A stretch of 64,000 bases of DNA from Amaranthus tricolor (lineage: Eukaryota; Streptophyta; Magnoliopsida; Caryophyllales; Amaranthaceae): assembly GCF_026212465.1 (NCBI RefSeq), contig NC_080055.1:20887752-20951751 (forward strand), in the 5' to 3' direction. The translations under genes were made by a program, and so were the position numbers. The notes beneath the pieces are model-generated. The model saw only the letters and a program-made list of their open reading frames with translations. It had not been told where the DNA came from and searched no databases. This document shows positions 24,296 to 39,300 of the stretch, one piece after another. The first letter of the stretch is position 1. The number at the start of each line of letters is the position of its first letter.

Positions 24296-24553
24296 AGGGG
24301 TATTTGGCAAACAATTGATAACTGATTAAAGTGGCTAATTTGACCAACTGATTTTATTAACTGGTTTGACCAACTGATTTTAAACCTCTGCTATGAGTAG
24401 CTTGTTCAGAAACAACTTATTTAAAATAATAATTTGTTTCAACCAACTAATTTACCAAACAATAGCGTTGCCTAGTTTGACCACCAAACCCCTCTAATTA
24501 TATCAAAATAAGCTAAAACTGCACAATAAACTATTTTACCAAACACCCCCTAA
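24296..24553. mobile_element. hAT-type MITE
   Basis: The left end AAGGGGTATTTGGCAAAC and reversed right end TAGGGGGTGTTTGGTAAA form an inverted repeat of the AGGGGTGTTTGG class seen in plant hAT MITEs. The interior repeats GACCAACTGATTTTA. No exact 8-bp duplication is visible. Confidence 0.6.
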
Positions 24554-24869
24554 TACTAATATACATATATCTAAGAAATCAATAACAATCATAATGACAA
24601 AAAAGAAAAAAGAAATATACTACCAATTAAGACATAAATATAGCGACTCCATGTAGATATATCTCTAATCAATTCATGTCATTTTCAGTTTTAATTTATA
24701 TGTAGTATAACAGTCATATTTTGCTATTATGTTTTGCGTTGAAAATATCAAAAGCATTTACATCTCAAATCATAATATATATTCTTTTAAAGATGGAATT
24801 AAGATGATGCTAGAGTAGGGTTAAATCCTTAATGCTATCACCTAAGTGTTACACTTCCTTCATAAAGTC

Positions 24870-25160
24870 CATTGTTACGTTCTATTTTATGTTTCCACTT
24901 TTATTCCTTCTTTTTCTAATATTTTTCTCATTTAGAATATTTTTTTTAAGAAGAGAGAAATTTAACTAAGATTTTTAAAAGTATATGGAAAATAAAATAT
25001 ATCCATATAAACTCTCATTAAATTTGTCTTAATGTATAGTTTTTTATCATATAATTTTATAATTTTTTATGATGCGTATTAGATTTATTAAGACATAAAA
25101 GCTTTGTAATTATGTAAAAATTTAAACAGGAGGAATAAAAAAGAACCGAGGAAGTATTTA
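24870..25160. mobile_element. Decayed Stowaway-like MITE
   Basis: Begins near TTACGTTCTATTTTATG and ends in AAGAACCGAGGAAGTA, with an internal TCTTAATGTATAG…TTATGATGCGTATTAG region similar to that of the element at 59627. Ends are eroded. Confidence 0.4.
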
Positions 25161-28100
25161 TGTATATTGTATTTCTAAATATTTTTATATTTATATCATA
25201 TTTATTGGACATAATTAATTTTGGACATCCTAATTTATCCTATTTCTCATGCGTTTAGTTATAGTCTATACATGTTTTTTACTATCTTTATTTTAACATT
25301 TTTATAATATTTAAAGTTGTATATTTCTCACTAACTTTATGTCAACATTTTTTAGTTTTTAATGTTTCCATCTTTTTCCCACTAATTTTTAATTTATTCT
25401 AATTCTTTTTGAATGCTTATGGTCCTCATATTTTGGTTTACTTGATTTTTCAATAAAATAAAATAACACATTCACTATATAAGTCATCATTACTCTATAC
25501 AAAAATCGAAATATATAATATATTTATATTGAATACAGTTTAACGTACACATTTTCAGGACAAAAATTGAAAGACTAAAATTTATTTTTGTCTAGTATTA
25601 TCTTAAACCATCTATTGAATTTTTAGCCTCCCGCGGATGTCTTGGACTCAAGATTGTACATGGAAAAACACAAGCCAAATTAGTGTTGCTCTTATTTCAC
25701 AGTTAGTGTAAAATAAGTGAAATTTAGTAGAATGGAAAATTAGATTGGAGTATGAGATAAAAACAAGTTAATAATAAAAATAAATAGTTAAAATTAAAGA
25801 AAATGTGTAAAATCAGTAAAACAAATTAAAATGGAAAGTATTTCAAAATGAAAGTGACAAAAAAAGTAATTATATGAGTAATTGTTAGTAATTAGTTTTA
25901 TGTGGTTGTCTGAGTGATTTCTAGTTATTGTACTTTGTACTTATTTAACGCACGTTTAATATTATAAATATTTGATTGAAGAAATCATATTATATACACA
26001 ATATAATAACGTGAACTAAATTCATACAAAATTTCCAAACTATTAAATATCACGTTGCAAGAAGCAAAGTTTTGTTGACAAATCTTTTGCTAAGCCCATT
26101 TTTGATTAGGTTTTAACCAAATCAATGCATCAAGTATAACACCGTTTTACAAAACTTGGTAGGTCTCGTATTATCACCCTACTCACAATTACTAGTACCC
26201 CTTTATAGTCTTCCACTCTTCCTTCATTAAAAATATTTTTTATTGTTTATTATTTTATTGTATTTTATATATTAGAGCTATCATACGAGAAAAAAACCTA
26301 ATTATTTGCAATTTTGTTTAATTTATTTCACCGTATATTTTCATAATTCTATAGTATTGTATAACTTTAATTATAAATAATCCAACAAACATATTACACT
26401 GCATAAAAAGGTATTTAGTTGTAGATAAAAAGAAAGGAAATATATAATTAGCTTAATGTAAAATAACATGAAAAAGTTTCAAATGATTCACAATACGATC
26501 TTCTCAATATCAGTACAAACTATAAAGTGAAATTCTTTTGATAAAAATAGATTAAAGTGGGATTGATATAATTTCCTGATGCACGCTGAACAGTTTGGAT
26601 AACTTCCCACTCTTTCTGATCCATTACAATGAACTTATTCTCTCCGTGACACGACATTTGCTACAAAGTACATGTTCCCGAAATGCTAAAAATAAAATTA
26701 AAAAAGCAATTTTTAAAGCAGATAAATTCACGATGAGACAAGCTTAAAACAAGAAACTATTAAAACTATTTTACAATGAGACAGTGTCATATCAAAATAA
26801 AAAATATAGGAATACCCGAGTGAGAAGTAATACAAAACCATCTTCCTATACTTAGAAACGATTGATGCACGTTATAAAAAGTTTGTTGTAGTGCGTGATA
26901 GAACCAAGAAAAAGGACCACCTTAAGAATAGACATCTTAAGAAAAGACTACTTTGGAATTGGAAGGTCATCTTCAATCCAAAAGTGATATATAAATAATA
27001 GTGTCATGTCATTTAATTAGATCATTGATTAAGTTTAAATATCATATTTTGAGTTGTATTATTTTCGATTTTAAGGAATGTTTATGGGATTTGGATTGAT
27101 TAAAAGCGAAATAATTAATCATTATTTCTCATAAAATAAATAATAAATAAGCTTAACATTTTAAGGTTTTAAGGATACATAAAAGTAAAATGTATGTAAC
27201 AAATACTTTCTCGTACATCCAACATATCATTAATCAAATTAAATGTATTAAATTTTGTATGAAAAGTACTAATGAATTTAATCAAATACTCATCATATAA
27301 TCAATAAAAGTAAATTATTTCTAGATGCAAAATTTCTAATACAATTTTAATAACAATATAACCAAACGATTTTTTCTTTATATAAAAGTATATAAAATAT
27401 GTCTACTTTATTGATGGGTCAGGTCATGATCAGTCATTCATTTAGTCTTATAGTGACTTTATAAGTTTATTGATCAATTTATTTTAATATTAGTGGTGAC
27501 TTTATAAGTTAGATCAACATTATTTAGCTAATTGAATAAACACACTATCTATGATAGGATCGTACCAAAATCAAAGAATAGGATGCTTTATTTAGAAGTT
27601 GCCCTTTTGTGTTTGTAGCTAGCGTTGAGGTTTTATTGTATAATTTTGCGTCCTTTTTTTGATTTTGATATTGATAGTTTTGGATGTATATATACAATAA
27701 TACAATCATGTATGTCTCTGATTTTTAGGTCACGAATCAGTTTATGCGAACATGCTTGGCTTAATTAATTCATGCACATACAACTTTAATGCCAAGTGTG
27801 TATGATATAATTGGTATGATGAAAATATCTATTGTCCTTTGTACGAAGGTAATATTATTGAGCTAAATAATGTTATACAAAGGGGTATTTAGGAAATATC
27901 AGGATTCACTATTGCTTGTTAGCTGTTTAATGTTGTTTATTTGAATTGATTTGTTTGACTAACTAAAGATATTAATATTTAATTAAGCTAGCGGAATCAA
28001 ATGATAATCAAGTTAGCTTTTTACTTTGACTTTAAAAATATTTTTTAGTTGGATGAAAAGTCATTTATCAAACATGAGTTATTGATTAATTAACTAATAA

Positions 28101-28780
28101 AAGTCTAAAAACTAAAAGTCAACCAAAACTGACGGCCAACCCAAAAGTCATTTATCAAACTCACAATAACGTTTGATCATGAACATCATAGAGTTTTCAC
28201 TTGACTACTTTGTATTATGGTAAAATTAAGTACTTTTTTATATTCATTATTATTGTCTCATTTTTTTTAAAAATATTATTTACTGACCACTTTTAATTTG
28301 TGTTTTATTTTTAATTTACAAGATAAAATATAGTCTGGCTAGTGAGATCTTGTTGAATTCTTCATAATTTAAATTATTTTAATATAAATTTATTATAGTT
28401 TTTACTCAAACACAAGTAGAGATATTTAGAATAAATATAGTCTATTTACAAATGGGTACAAACCAAATGGACAATAGTAATGAATAAAAGGGGTATCAAT
28501 TAGTGTTATAGCTTAAAATATTTACAACATTTGATATCCTTTTTTCATAGCAAACTCATCTTTAACTCTAACTTTACTCTTTTTGGGGACTTGGGTGCAC
28601 AAATTTTCTCCCTATATTGCAAACATGCTTAATAAATGGTTGAAATAGTATTATTGCCATATTTACATGTTCCACGTTAAAAAAAAATAAAACAGTATAC
28701 AACTTTATAAATTTGAAAATTATCTTATATTATTATCAATTGATTTAGTGTTGAACCTCTTTTAAGATTATAGGTCAGTC
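25161..28780. other. Gene-free AT-rich intergenic DNA
   Basis: Over 3.6 kb in which I see no coding region, no clear transposon termini and only short A/T runs. A region at 28050-28165 repeats AAAAGTCATTTATCAAAC twice, hinting at a decayed MITE. Confidence 0.5.
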
Positions 28781-29150
28781 ATACTTGTTGGAAATATTTT
28801 ACATGTGAGACAAGTTTCCACATCGATAATATAATGGTTTGTAGACTTGCATGTATATTGGGTAAGCTAATCCTCCTATTACCATATGGTTTTGGGAAAC
28901 AATAAACTCACCAAATGTATGTAAAAGTCAACGCTCTTGATCCGTGGCTCATAGGTTTGTGGGCCACAGTCCATGGATATCCCGTGTCCACACGAGTGGG
29001 CCACGATGAGATTATATGACGGGCAAATCAATGCCGCCTTCTCCTTTGTTTGGGATACTCATGAGTCATGCCTATTTCCTAAATTTTATCATAAATCAAT
29101 TTTGTTATCGCATGAAATAAGATACTTCATTCTCTCCTTTCATATAGAGG
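28781..29150. mobile_element. LTR/TRIM-like relic
   Basis: Sequence TTGGAAATATTTTACATG, CACATCGATAATATAATG and GGTAAGCTAATCCTCCTA is of the type found in short plant Copia/TRIM LTRs. A weakly similar block (ACATCGAAAAATTAG … GGCTACTCCTATTA) occurs at 13278-13340. It is followed by moderately GC-rich sequence (28960-29060) with no assignable protein. Confidence 0.35.
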
Positions 29151-29683
29151 TTTGATCATTTCTAATTGACTCTCTAGACTCATATTATACAAAAAATAAA
29201 TATAAAATCTAATAGTTTTTTTGTTTATTTTGTTAATGTTTTTTAAAATAAAATATTGTTCTTATCAGTTGGATAAATTTTCTTAAATTTTCATTTATCA
29301 ATTTATTTTGATTTAACTTGGTTAAATTTAGCGTTACTAAGTACTTAAATGTAGTTATTGAGTTTAAGTATATAAAAAGTAAATGTAGCTATTGAATTTA
29401 AAATGCAGTTATTCATTTTTTACTTATATTTAATAACTACATTTATTTTTCATTTGATTTTAATATTTAAAATCGACACAAATTAGTTACAAATAATCAA
29501 CTCCATTCAGTTTAATCTAATTAACTAAAAGAAGAAATGATTCTGATTCTTAGTTGGAGTAGGTACCATCTTTCCTAGACAAAATCCTTGAATCGAATAT
29601 CACCTAGTCCTCTTATTCTCAGTCTATCCTGTAATCCCAAAAACAAGAAAAATCTCAGCTGAATTAGGCCCTATTTAGTTTTA

Positions 29684-29862
29684 CAGATTGTAACTAATTT
29701 TTTATAAATTAAAACTAACTTTTACTAATTATAACTGATTTTTACTAATTAATTGCAACTAATTTTACTAGTTACAACTGATTTTTACTGATTACAACTA
29801 ATTTTTATTTTTACTAATTACTTACTTTTTTAAGTTGAGCTAAATATGGTCCTTATAGCAAT
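29684..29862. mobile_element. MITE built of degenerate TTTTTACTAATTA units
   Basis: The ends AGGCCCTATTTAG and, reversed, AAGGACCATATTTAG form an inverted repeat. The interior is a string of ~15-bp ACTAATTTTTACTAAT-like units. Confidence 0.5.
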
Positions 29863-30889
29863 TAGCAAATAGTTGAGACAAGTTAATGTTAGCTCACAAA
29901 TTCTCATTTAAGACTTGCTGATAAAAAATTAACCAACGTACTCTAGATTACTGGACTTCTATTTTGCAACTGGGCCAAGTTGGGTAATAAGGTACTCAAA
30001 TCTTCTCTTAAATTAAACTACTGAAAGATTTGTTTTTCCCAATTCTTAAATGAGACGATCTTAAAAAATATTTTTATTTGGCTGGCCCAATATATATTTT
30101 TTGTCTTAAAATATCATTTATAACATTAAAGTGATTACTTATAATTTTATTATAATTACTTTTTATAGTCTTAAAATGATTACTTATAACCTTAAAACGA
30201 TTACCTATAATCTTAAAGTATCAATTGAATAAATGGACTATTATATGGACCTGAATGGCCCAAAGCTTACGGCAAATAGTCCGCGGTTTAGTTTTTTTTT
30301 TGTCAAATTTATTTTAATATTTTTTACCAAATTTATGACTTAAAAGGTAAAATTCAAGACCTATAAAATCAAATCTAAGACTTAAAAGGCCAATTCCAAG
30401 ATATAAGTCGATTTGATTATAATTCTTAAGTTGTTAAATTTGGATAGAAAAAATATCATATATAAAAAACAAACAATAAATAAATAAATTATTGAATGTG
30501 CCTTTTGTTGAGGTTAATGCTTAAATAGGCAATTTAAGTAATAAAATTGGCATTTGAAGTCGGACATTTTAAGGTTTGACGTTGGTCTATTTAAAAAACC
30601 TTATTGGTCTGGGCTGATGGAAGTTGCATATGTGCGTCCGTTGTACAAGGGATTCACTGTATACTAATGAGTCTCCAGTGCGTCTTATTTGAGACCGTAT
30701 CACCATGAAAGGGGCCTATATAAGCAGCTCAAATTAAGTATATTTAAAAATATATCAATTAATTAATTAAATTAAACTTAAACTGATCACATAGTTTACA
30801 AAATTATATGTTTAGTTTTAGGAATTATAACCATCATTTTTTATTTTGTTTTTTTTTATTAGTTTTAACTTTTAATTAATGGACAAGCC

Positions 30890-31275
30890 CATTATTAAGA
30901 GATCTCATTATGAGACCATCTCAATCAAGAGTTAGTAATGAGTCCCATTAGACGGCCTAAGTTGTGCGACCGGCCCAAATTCAATATTTTTCTATTTTTG
31001 ACATACCAATTTTAAGACTTAAAAAACCAATTCTAAGACTCAAAAGACTCCTTAAAAGGTTAATTTTAAAGTTTTAATAACAATTTCAATGTTTTGGTCA
31101 TCATAGTTTAAAGTTGTAATGATAATTTTAATCTTTGAAATCGAGCTTTTAAAGCTTAGAAATAGTCTTTTAAGTCCCAAAATCGTCCTTTTAAGTCTTG
31201 AAATTAGTAAAGCAAAATAATAATTAGATCAGCTCAATAAGATGCATCTCACAATTAAGACGGTCTCACCTAAGA
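30890..31275. mobile_element. GAGACGGTCTC-family MITE (diverged copy)
   Basis: Begins near TAAGAGATCTCATTATGAG and ends CAATTAAGACGGTCTCACC. The interior is a run of AAGACTTAAAARR-like units (31010-31210). Similar relics lie at 30050-30250 and 30685-30720. Confidence 0.5.
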
Positions 31276-31365
31276 TTTTGCGATCATATACCTATAGGTG
31301 AATTGATTTGGGCAGAAAATTCTCGAATTTGGTTTTTTTTTTTTTAAATAGAACTTTCAGGAAAG

Positions 31366-31600
31366 AGTTGTCATACTTCCTCTTAGTCATTATAATTGTC
31401 TCACTCTCTTTATGAACACTATTCATCAATCACATTTAATAGAAGTGTGTGTTTTATTCTTAATCTATAAGTTAAAACATAGTCAAGTAAGATCTTAATT
31501 GATTTCTCTCAATGTAAATTTTATTACTAACAAATTTATATATTTTTTAATCAAGCATAATTATAGATAATTACGATTGAAATAGTGAATAGGACTAAGT
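31366..31600. mobile_element. Decayed Stowaway-like MITE
   Basis: Starts CATACTTCCTCTTAGTCATT and shares TCTTAATCTATAAGTTAAAAC and AGATCTTA blocks with the element at 2355. The right end (GTGAATAGGACTAAGTG) is eroded. Confidence 0.45.
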
Positions 31601-32210
31601 GATAATTAGAAATTTTAATGACTTTTTTGAAATAATCTTTATTATATATCTATTTCTAATTTTTTGTTAGAAATTTAAAAGGGTTACATATCGTCCAATT
31701 CTATGTACATAAAAAAATTGAAGTACATAAAATTAGACCTTTTCTAACGCTTTCAAATTTCTACCGAAAATTAGATATGCAAATAAAATATGATATGGAA
31801 AGCGAGTAAGAAATTTTTGTTGTTTTTCAAAGATAGAACGAATCAACTATCTAATACCAGAACTACGATCACCATACTTAATTTCCTTCATTTTAATAAC
31901 TTTGTCTCATTTTATTTAGCACGTTTGACAAGGCATATTTTGAAGTTTAATATTTCTAACGGCTCATAGCTAAAAATTATAAAAAGTTAATTAATATAAA
32001 TAATTATTGCGTTGAGACAAATCAAACAAGATCTCATTTAACTATATTTTAACTTACAGATTAAGAATCATTTACAAACAAAGAGTAAACTGTGAATAGT
32101 GTCAAAAAATCAAATGCGATAAAGTCAGTTAAAAGGGAGGTTGTACAATTTAACGAGCTGATTAGGCTTACTAAAATCCGAACCACAATTGTATTGTCTT
32201 ATTAGTACAA

Positions 32211-32240
32211 CTAGATAGTGCCCGTGCGATGCACGGTTTT
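32211..32240 (-). mobile_element. Possible Helitron 3' terminus
   Basis: On the minus strand this reads hairpin CCGTGCATCGCACGG, then GCACTATCTAG followed by T. Helitrons end in a short GC-rich hairpin some ten bases before CTRR and insert between A and T. The hairpin (32222-32236) and the CTAG-T arrangement fit. The 5' end (TC…) would lie at higher coordinates and was not identified. Confidence 0.4.
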
Positions 32241-33299
32241 ATTAAATTTTTCGACATATTTGTATCATTTAAGAAATAAAAATTTTAAGAAATAAATTTT
32301 ACATTATAGTTATATCTCATTTCACTCTAAATAGCTGTATACATTACATACATTGTTTGATTTGTATCATACGTTGCATTGTGCACTTAGATGATTGTGA
32401 AAAAAATTAAGTTTATGACAAACAAATCACAACAAATGACAAAAAATTTGATTATATATTTAATATAATTTTATTTATACTTCTATGTGTTTATTTTAAA
32501 TAAAAGGGCAAATAATTTGTACATGAAGTATACAATACAAAATTATGAGTATTTTAAATAAAAAAAATAGCATACTAATTTACGCTAATAAAAAAAATTA
32601 CATTAATTTATATAAAGTATTACAACTATTAATAACACACTTCAAAATCAAATTTAACATAAATGTTTATGTAAACTTATTTTATAAAACTTTAAACAAA
32701 AAAAATTTATTTTTCCTAAAAAATATAAGTAACTTGCATAAAGATGGTCAACCTAATCATATAAGAATTATACATTGCATTTAAGTAACTAATAAAATAA
32801 ATAAATAAAATTCGAATAAAAGTATGTTATCTTTTAACCATCGCAAAATATCCAATACACTTAAATAATACTTATTTAATATATAAATTTTTTTAAAAAA
32901 ATAAATTAAATACATGGTCCTTATATTTAACGATGTGATCTAAAAAGTATAAAATCAATCAATATAGATAATATTATAGTCGTAGTTAGAAAGTAATAAA
33001 GTCAAAGATATAAATATTAGTCATAATAACAATGTCGTCATCATTGTGTTTTGGAGGGAAAGTTTTTGTCAAGGTTGTAACACGTAAGCAATATTAAATA
33101 ATGATGATATCAGCGTGTTTTGTTTTAGTAATAGTTATATATTATATATTGACTTTATTATCCACTTCCATGAAGTGTATGTTTAGTTATTCTTGAATAC
33201 ATTCTTTTTTTTAAATTAAGAAAATTGTCTTTGAAGAATTTTAGGATTCATAAAAAAAATCTCTATAAAAAATGGATGAAATAAATTATATATCATTTT

Positions 33300-33450
33300 A
33301 GAGATAAATAACGTCAACTAATTAGCTCAACTAAAAGTTTAATTTAAACTAATAGTTAAAGTCTCTAAATATGTTATGTATATACTCTATCGTGTCCCTC
33401 ACACATAAGATCTTTAAGCTAGAAATGTAAAAACAACATAGGTCTTATAG
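33300..33450 (-). mobile_element. TRIM fragment related to 23189-23478
   Basis: Contains CAACTAATTAGCTCAACTAAAAG, AAATATGTTATGTATATAC and ACACATAAGATCTTTAAGC in the order seen in one LTR plus adjacent interior of the TRIM at 23189. It lacks a second LTR. The first motif is given here only as a pointer to 33316-33338. Confidence 0.4.
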
Positions 33451-34042
33451 TTGAAGGCTTCCATTACGTTTTATACTCTACTCTCTCTGTCCCACTCATT
33501 TTGCATCATTTACCATTTTAGCTCGTCCCACTTAATTTGCTTTATTTCTATCTTTGATCAATAGTATGTATTACTCCTAGTAGTTGTAGTACTTGTACAT
33601 TAGTGTAGCAACTTATTATTGATTTACAATGCATGCATGATTGACCAGAGCAAATATAGGTATTATTATAGACAATGACATGTTGATCAATTTGTATGGA
33701 TTTGTTTCTATGAGACCTAATCAGCCTTGACTTGGCTCAACTCTCACCTATACAAACATATTCCAATCATATATTATCTCATCATACATTCACATGATCA
33801 CAAGGGTAAAAGAAAACCAATAACAAATACAACAGCCTGGTCAAGAGTCAAGACTAAGTCCATTACTATTACTTCTTGGGATGGTTTTTTCTCGTATCGA
33901 TGAATTAAAAATAGTGTGCACACCTTATAAGTCATTACAACTGGAGTCCTTATTCCTCCCATATGCCATATTATTGTTTGCAGTTCGTATTTTTTCAATT
34001 ATATGTTAACATTCACAATAAGTCCAGTTGAATGTAATATAT

Positions 34043-34050
34043 TATATAAA
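34043..34050 (+). promoter_or_regulatory. Candidate TATA box of the MYB gene
   Basis: TATATAAA about 114 bp upstream of the ATG at 34164, a normal distance for a plant promoter with a short 5' UTR. Other TA-rich runs nearby (34058-34075) make the assignment tentative. Confidence 0.35.
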
Positions 34051-34163
34051 GATGTTTATATATATATGTATATTATCTAGTTTACTTCATCATTTGAAAC
34101 CCACAAACTTTGTTATATTGCTTGCAGCTAAAGTTTTGGAGCTACTAAGTTCAAACAACAGCC

Positions 34164-34299
34164 ATGGGAAGATCACCATGCTATGATAAAACAAAGGTCA
34201 AAAAAGGTCCATGGTCTACTGAAGAAGATGCATTGCTCTTCAACTTTGTTTCTAGATTTGGCAATGGAAGCAATTGGATTTCACTACCTAAAAAAGCTG
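34164..34299 (+). pseudogene. MYB exon 1
   Basis: ATG in the context GCCATGGG encodes 45 codons plus one base, starting [17 protein letters not shown] and ending [10 protein letters not shown]. It is followed by GTAATT as splice donor at 34300. It supplies the N-terminus and most of helices 1-2 of repeat R2. Subgroup 14 proteins usually start MGRAPCCDK; the substitutions here are modest. Frame and splice phase are intact. Confidence 0.9.
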
Positions 34300-34339
34300 G
34301 TAATTACTTTAACTACCTATTTCTATATATTAATTCAAT

Positions 34340-34655
34340 AAGTCTTGTATGAAACCATCTTAATAACATACCTATCTATACAATTAACTCATTTTTTCTA
34401 GTTGATCACTTTAAGATTGTAAGTGATCACTTTAATTTTATAAGTGTTCACTTTAAGTTTATAAATAATCATTTTAAAATTATAAAAAATTAATTATTTT
34501 AAAATTGTAAAAAGTCATCATTTTAGAATTGTGAGTGATTATATTAAAGTTATAAGTTATCATTTTAAAGTTGTAAGTGATTATTTTACGACAATAGATG
34601 TATAATGGGTCAGTCCAATAGAGATGATCTCACTAAAAGACCGTCTTATTTGAGA
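34340..34655. mobile_element. GAGACGGTCTC-like MITE within MYB intron 1
   Basis: Left end TCTTGTATGAAACCATCTT. The right end AAGACCGTCTTATTTGAG precedes AATTTACG. The interior repeats TTATAAGTGATCACTTTAA-like units. The intron (34300-34752) consists mainly of this element. Confidence 0.55.
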
Positions 34656-34752
34656 ATTTACGTAATCTAAAATTCTTCATATAATTATTCTTAAATTTCT
34701 TAAATAACACTTAAATTATAGTAATAGTGAGTTAATAATGTGTTTGAAACAG

Positions 34753-34774
34753 GATTAAATTTCTTACTTGAATT
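34753..34774 (+). pseudogene. MYB exon 2, left fragment
   Basis: Begins after the acceptor GAAACAG and runs 22 bases to the Copia insertion. Its last five bases (GAATT, 34770-34774) are the target duplication. About 41 bases should separate the acceptor from the NYSRPD codons; only 18 are present, so ~23 bases encoding the CGKSCRLRW region are gone and the frame is shifted. Confidence 0.6.
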
Positions 34775-36283
<1,509 letters not shown>

Positions 36284-36285
36284 AT

Positions 36286-36297
36286 TGGTATCAGAGC
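36286..36297 (+). promoter_or_regulatory. Sirevirus-type primer-binding site
   Basis: TGGTATCAGAGC, complementary to the 3' end of initiator tRNA-Met, two bases after the 5' LTR; it primes minus-strand DNA synthesis in Copia elements. Confidence 0.92.
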
Positions 36298-36352
36298 CCT
36301 GTTCCTCATTTAATCAGGAAACCCTGAGAGCAGAATCCTGTTCCCTGGAAAG

Positions 36353-39300
36353 ATGTTGAAGATGAACGAGCGCATGGAAGAGGGGTACTCCACACAAAGG
36401 CCACCCATGTTCGATGGGAAATTCTATACTTACTGGAAAAATAGAATGGAAATCTTCATAAAGGCTGAAAACTATCAAGTTTGGAGAGTCATTGAAATTG
36501 GAGACTTTGAGGTGACGACCATCAACTCCAACAATGAAGCTGTTCCAAAACCAATCACTGAATATGAAAAAGAAGATTTTCAAAAGATGGAGATGAACGC
36601 TCTTGCTATCAAGTTACTTCACTGTGGGCTTGGTCCAAATGAGCACAATCGAATTATGGGTTGCAAAACCGCTAAGCAGATTTGGGACCTGCTCGAAGTT
36701 ACCCATGAAGGTACTAGTGAAGTAAAGAGATCCAAGATTGATTTGCTAATGTCCAAATATGAAAGATTCGTAATGGAACCTAGGGAAAACATTCAAGAAA
36801 TGTTCACTAGGTTCACAAATATTACGAATGAGTTAGTCTCTCTTGGTAGAATCATTCCCGTTGATGAACAAGTTAGAAAAGTACTTAGGAGTCTTCCTCA
36901 AGACGAACGCTGGAGAGCAAAGGTAACAGCCATCCAGGAGTCCAAAGATTTCACCAAGTTTAATTTGGAAGAGCTGGCTGGTTCTCTCATGACCCATGAA
37001 TTGCATTTGGGAACAGCTGACAGTTCCCGAAACAAAGGACTGGCTCTAGCAGCAGATGATAGCGATGAATCAGAAACTGGTGAAGAGGAAGCAGCACTGT
37101 TGGCTCGAAAATTCAAAAAATTCTTCAGGAACAGAAGATATGGAAATCAAAGAAATAACAAAGAGAAGGGAACACCGAACTTGAAGACAAACTTTGAATG
37201 CCATAAGTGTGGGAGCACTGAACACTTCATCAAGGATTGCCCTCAATGGAAAAATGAGAAGGGCAAGGGAAAAGCAAGAGAAGTTGGAAGACAATATAAG
37301 AAGGGAAACTTCAAAACTGATTTTAGAAAAGCAATGATAGCAGCTTGGGGAGATACGGAGAGCGAGGCTGAGACAGAAGCTACAATGGAAGAGGAAACAA
37401 CAAACCTATGTCTCATGGCATCTCATGAAGAATCCAAAGAAAAAGAGGTTCAAGTGAGGGGGAACAACTCATGGTATCTCGACAGTGGGTGTTCCAAGCA
37501 TATGACGGGTGATAGATCTAAATTTCTCTCACTTGAAGCCTATGATGGGGGAACAGTAACCTTCGGTGACAACATGAAGGGTGAGATAATCGCCAAAGGA
37601 AAGGTTGGAAGGTCTAGTTCCCATGCCATTGATAATGTAATTTTAGTCGAGAATTTAAAACACAATTTGTTAAGTATTTCTCAATTTTGCGACAAAGGTA
37701 ACTCTGTTAAGTTTACTTCTGAAAAATGCATAATTTCTAGGAATAGTACAGGAGACCCTGTGCTGGAGGGAATCAGAAAAGGGAACACCTATGTGGTGGA
37801 CCTGGACACTGTTCCCAGAAACAGTCTAACGTGCTTAAGTGTTATTGAAGAAGACCCACTTCTTTGGCACAAGCGTCTAGGTCATGCTAGTTATTTATTG
37901 ATTAACACCTTAAGATCAAAAGACCTAGTAAGAGGATTACCTGCAATAAAATTTCTTAAAAATGAAGTTTGTGATCCTTGTGCTAAAGGAAAACAAGTGC
38001 GGTCATCCTTTAAATCAAAGAACGGCGTGACTACCACTAGACCATTAGAATTAATTCATATGGATTTATGTGGACCAATGAGAACACAAAGCCGTAGTGG
38101 CAAAAAGTATGTGTTTGTTGTTGTTGATGATTATAGTAGATTCACGTGGACCTTATTTTTGGCAAGCAAAGATGAAGCTTTTGATGAGTTTGTTTCCTTT
38201 GCTAATAAAACACAAAAATCTACCAATAATCAAATTGTTCACATTAGGTCTGATCATGGGAAAGAATTTGAAAATTCAAACTTCATGAATTATTGCAATG
38301 AACATGGTATAAATCACAATTTTTCCGCACCTAGAACACCACAACAAAATGGAGTGGTAGAAAGGAAAAATAGGACCTTAGAAGAAATGGCTAGGACCAT
38401 GTTGATTGCTAGTGGTCTACCTAGGAATTTTTGGGCAGAAGCCGTTAATACTGCATGCTATACATTGAATCGTGTACTAATTAGACCAATCACTTCAAAG
38501 ACACCCTATGAATTGCTCAAAGGTGTTAAACCAAATATTTCCTATTTTCGTATATTTGGATGCAAATGTTTTGTTCATGTGAATGGAAAACGAAACATAG
38601 GTAAATTTGATGAAAGAAGTGATGAGGCAGTATTTCTAGGTTATTCATCACAAAGCAAAGCTTACAGAGTTTATAATAAGAGAACAATGTGTGTAGAGGA
38701 GTCTGTTCACATAATCTTTGATGAAACTAACTTTTCAACAAGTGAACAGGAAACAAGTAATATTAAAATAGGTCTTGCAAATTTGGAAGATGAAGATGAA
38801 GGAATCAAAGTGCAAGATCAAGGAACAGCAAGTGAACAGTCGATACAAGAAGAGGCAGAAGAAACTGACCAAGTTCAGGAACTGCCAGCACAACAGGACC
38901 AACAGACTGTTCCCAATCCAGCTATTCCCACAGATGAGCAAAATGATCCAGTAGCTGAACAGAATGTCAATCAAGTTGCTGAACAAGAACATGCTACTGT
39001 TCCTTCAAGAGAATTTGTGCCTAAACCTTGGAAGTATCAAAGATACCATCCTCTTGATTCAATTGTAAGTGATATAAATAAGGGAACACAAACTAGATCT
39101 CAATTGAGAAACTTTTGTGCACACTTTGCGTTCCTATCATCACTTGAACCTAAAAATCACGAGGAAGCTTTAAAGGATTCCGATTGGATAGTTGCCATGC
39201 AAGATGAATTAAATGAGTTTGAAAGAAATAAAGTGTGGCACTTGGAACCCAAACCGAAAAACAAGAAAGTTATTGGTTTAAAATGGGTATTTCGGAACAA

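Larger units (their letters stand above)
31601..34042. other. Intergenic and upstream region of the MYB gene
   Basis: AT-rich. Contains a possible Helitron end (32211), a TRIM-like fragment (33300-33450) and a truncated Stowaway end near 33480-33550 (CTCTCTCTGTCCCACTC). The open frame at 32545-32784 is Lys/Asn/Ile-rich low complexity and is not called. Confidence 0.5.

Noticed and set aside
28973..29155. 60-codon plus-strand frame in a GC-richer patch
   Set aside because: Within an LTR/TRIM-like relic; translation matches nothing I recognise.
32545..32784. 79-codon plus-strand frame upstream of the MYB gene
   Set aside because: Lys/Asn/Ile-rich low complexity in AT-rich DNA, no motif or context.
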